Shown: one piece after another, positions 6,244 through 7,834 of the stretch
How the letters are laid out: every line of letters starts with the position of its first letter
How positions within the stretch are numbered: position 1 is the first letter of the stretch
Assembly (NCBI GenBank): GCA_035719045.1
Contig: DASTGO010000105.1
Location: 1-7,834, forward strand
Direction of reading: 5' to 3'
Source of the DNA: DASTGO01 sp035719045
GTDB lineage: Bacteria > Actinomycetota > Actinomycetes > Actinomycetales > Kineosporiaceae
DNA length: 7,834 nt
Made by a program: the position numbers and the translations under genes
Notes under the pieces: model-generated
Seen by the model: the letters and a program-made list of their open reading frames with translations, nothing else
What the model was told of the DNA's origin: nothing
Database searches by the model: none

Positions 6244-6256
6244 CCCCGGACCGGGG
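6244..6256 (-). terminator. Short GC hairpin directly after the GH43 stop
   Basis: CCCCG and CGGGG form a perfect 5-bp stem around a 3-nt loop, one base beyond the TAG (6260-6258) on the leftward strand. It is strong for its size but lacks a T-tract and is very close to the stop, so it is only a weak terminator candidate. Confidence 0.25.
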
Positions 6257-6257
6257 T

Positions 6258-7834
6258 CTACGGGGTGGTGAGGTCGAAGCGGTCCACCTTCACCGACCCG
6301 CCGAGCCCCTTGGTGGCGTAGTTGAAGATGGCGAACCGCTGCGCCTCGAAGAACTCCCAGTTGGTCCCCATCACGAACGGCGCCCCGAGTGGCGTGAAGT
6401 GGGTGCCGTCGGTGCTGTAGGAGAAGGTTGCCTGGCGGCCGGGGCCGGGGCGGACGTCGGCGGTGACGCGCAGCCAGATCCGGTTGCCGGAGACCGGGAC
6501 GCCGGCAGCCTCGGTGCCCTTGCTCGCGGTGTTCCAGTTCTTGTCCATGGTGATGTTGTTGACCATGGACAGGCGGGTGGTCGTGCCGTCGCGCTTGAGT
6601 CCGATCCAGGCCGAGGAGTCCCGCAGCATGGCCAGTCCCGCCCGGTCCCCGTCCTTCATCCTGCTGAAGTCCAGGCTGATCGTGGCCGTGGAGGACGGGC
6701 CCAGGGTGCGGTGGGTGAGGGTGTTGCGCGCCGAGTAGAGGTCGTCGGTGACGGTCGCCGTCCCCAGGGTCAGCCCGTTGCCGAGCGTCCACTTCGTGTC
6801 GTCCGGATTGTGGTTCCACTCCCACTCCGGGCCCAGCGCCGTCCCGCCGAAGGTGTCGGACCCGGTGAGCGGCTTCACGTCCTTGGCCGGTCGCGCGATG
6901 TCCGGGAACGGATAGGAGGTGCCCCAGGCGTTGTTCGCCTGCTGCAGATGCGGCCAGCCGTCGGCACCCCAGGTCATCGGCGCCAGGACGGGGACCCGTC
7001 CCCCGGGGTAGGCGTCCACGAAAGCCATGTAGTACCAGTCGCCCTTGGCGGTCTGCACGATCCCGCCCTGGTGCGGGGCCCCGCCCCCGGGGATCGGGCT
7101 GGTGAGCCCCTTGGCGAACGGCGTCGGCTGCATGGTGTAAGGACCGAACGGACCGGTGGTGGACCTCAACACGTACTCGGTGTCGGCGGGGCGGGTGACG
7201 AAGATGTAGTAGTTCCCGTTGACCTTGTAGAACCGCGATCCCTCGATGTACCCGACGCTCGGCGGCGCCTCGTAGACCTTCTGGGTACGGACCTGGCTGG
7301 TTCCGTCCTTGGACAGCTGCGCCACGTTGATCGTGCTGCTGCCGTAGGAGACGTACATCGTGTCGTCGTCGTCGACCAGCATGCCCGCGTCGTAGTAGCA
7401 GTTGTTGATGGTCGCCTTGCGCTGCCACGGGCCTTCGACGGAGTCGGCGGTGAAGATGTACGACTTGCCGAACTCGATGCAGCCGCCCCAGTAGAACTTC
7501 TTCTCGCTCTGGCGGTAGTTGAGGAACGAGGCCCAGGTGCCCTTGATGTAGGCCCGTCCGCCGGTGAGGTCATAGGCCGGGGAGAAGTCCAGGCGCGGGA
7601 TCGCATGCCCCGCGAACTCCCAGTGCACCAGGTCGTAGGAGCGCAGGATGGGCGCGCCCGGCGAGTAGTGCATGTTCGAGGACAGGTAGTAGTAGGCGTC
7701 CCCGACGCGGATCACGTCACCGTCGGCGAGGTCCTCCCAGATCGCCGGGTTGGCGAACGTCGCCGAGGGCGGCCAGGCCGCGGTCGCCGGGGTGGTCGGT
7801 GTGGCCGGGACCGACGGCGTGGTGGCCGGCGTCG
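6258..7834 (-). CDS. Secreted GH43 glycosidase (beta-xylosidase/arabinofuranosidase type), N-terminus cut by window
   Basis: The visible part has 524 residues; the start lies beyond the right edge. It opens with a Thr/Pro linker (visible residues 1-19), implying an upstream signal peptide and probably another module. The GH43 five-bladed propeller follows (about 26-315), starting FANPAIWEDLADGDVIRVGD. Its catalytic acids are all present: base Asp in LADGD (codon 7724-7722), pKa-modulating Asp in CYYDAGML (7391-7389) and acid Glu in GYIEGSRF (7244-7242). HYSPGAPILRSYDLVHWE and GGGAPHQGGIVQT are further family hallmarks. A concanavalin-like GH43 C2 sandwich (about 325-524) ends the protein. The family removes xylose or arabinose from xylan-type hemicellulose with inversion; the exact specificity is not readable. 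A GTG at 7715 is in frame but would delete the catalytic base, so it is not the start. The CBM2/beta-helix gene lies downstream in the same direction. Confidence 0.93.
   Translation of the reverse strand, partial: TPATTPSVPATPTTPATAAWPPSATFANPAIWEDLADGDVIRVGDAYYYLSSNMHYSPGAPILRSYDLVHWEFAGHAIPRLDFSPAYDLTGGRAYIKGTWASFLNYRQSEKKFYWGGCIEFGKSYIFTADSVEGPWQRKATINNCYYDAGMLVDDDDTMYVSYGSSTINVAQLSKDGTSQVRTQKVYEAPPSVGYIEGSRFYKVNGNYYIFVTRPADTEYVLRSTTGPFGPYTMQPTPFAKGLTSPIPGGGAPHQGGIVQTAKGDWYYMAFVDAYPGGRVPVLAPMTWGADGWPHLQQANNAWGTSYPFPDIARPAKDVKPLTGSDTFGGTALGPEWEWNHNPDDTKWTLGNGLTLGTATVTDDLYSARNTLTHRTLGPSSTATISLDFSRMKDGDRAGLAMLRDSSAWIGLKRDGTTTRLSMVNNITMDKNWNTASKGTEAAGVPVSGNRIWLRVTADVRPGPGRQATFSYSTDGTHFTPLGAPFVMGTNWEFFEAQRFAIFNYATKGLGGSVKVDRFDLTTP

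Noticed and set aside
6007..6321. A 104-codon plus-strand open frame in the gap after GH43
   Set aside because: It has no ribosome binding site and no domain, is rich in Pro/Arg, and runs into the GH43 gene on the opposite strand.
5791..7428. A 545-codon minus-strand open frame overlapping the GH43 gene and the following gap
   Set aside because: It lies in a shifted frame over the GH43 coding region and has low-complexity content there. Only its short ricin-like stretch near 6120-6216 is worth keeping.
7713..7715. GTG at 7715 as the GH43 start
   Set aside because: Starting there would remove the FANPAIWEDLADGD segment with the catalytic base, while the frame stays open with a typical Thr/Pro linker to the window edge.
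1..7834. A complete new defence or conflict system
   Set aside because: Only one propeller-type protein of possible conflict-system origin is present. There are no NTPase, nuclease, toxin or vWA partners, and no mobile-element or CRISPR signals, so a full system cannot be claimed from this window.

Overview
The window comes from a very GC-rich actinomycete. Third codon positions are almost all G or C, GTG starts occur, and CBM2 and GH43 proteins with Thr/Pro- or Ala/Pro/Thr-rich linkers are typical of soil saprophytes such as streptomycetes or Micromonospora/Actinoplanes relatives. I cannot name the genus. It holds five real protein genes, two of them cut by the window edges. I see no tRNA, rRNA, CRISPR array or insertion sequence.

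Left part (1-1491): a TetR-family repressor gene, cut at its 3' end, is transcribed leftward. It diverges from an alpha/beta-hydrolase gene transcribed rightward. The 85-bp gap carries two copies of an ATGC-N4-GCAT palindrome that together form one large 17-bp-arm inverted repeat. The two copies lie over the predicted -35 and -10 elements of the hydrolase, which is a classic local repressor/target layout.

Centre (1665-3668): a 667-residue cytoplasmic protein with an alpha-helical repeat region followed by about seven beta-propeller blades. It resembles the propeller subunit (bpX type) of MoxR-vWA-beta-propeller ternary conflict systems, but no MoxR ATPase or vWA partner is visible here. Its GTG start is probably leaderless: a TAGACT -10-like box lies exactly six bases upstream and also supplies the in-frame stop. 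The gene converges on the next one across 176 bp that hold a perfect 8-bp hairpin.

Right part (3845-7834, all leftward): two secreted polysaccharide-directed proteins. Closest to the right edge is a GH43 glycosidase, missing its N-terminus, with a Thr/Pro linker, a five-bladed catalytic domain with all three catalytic acids, and a GH43 C2 beta-sandwich. After a 424-bp gap comes a CBM2 module joined by a proline-rich linker to a right-handed beta-helix built of GGA[ILV]/FxxN repeats, which are the chlamydial Pmp-type signature. The gap contains a short out-of-frame stretch that looks like the start of a ricin-type (CBM13) trefoil, possibly a decayed C-terminal module of the GH43 enzyme. The two genes plausibly serve plant cell-wall attachment and hemicellulose breakdown.

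The most distinctive items are the orphan helical/propeller protein, the cellulose-binding Pmp-like beta-helix and the paired operator. Nothing here proves a complete new system.
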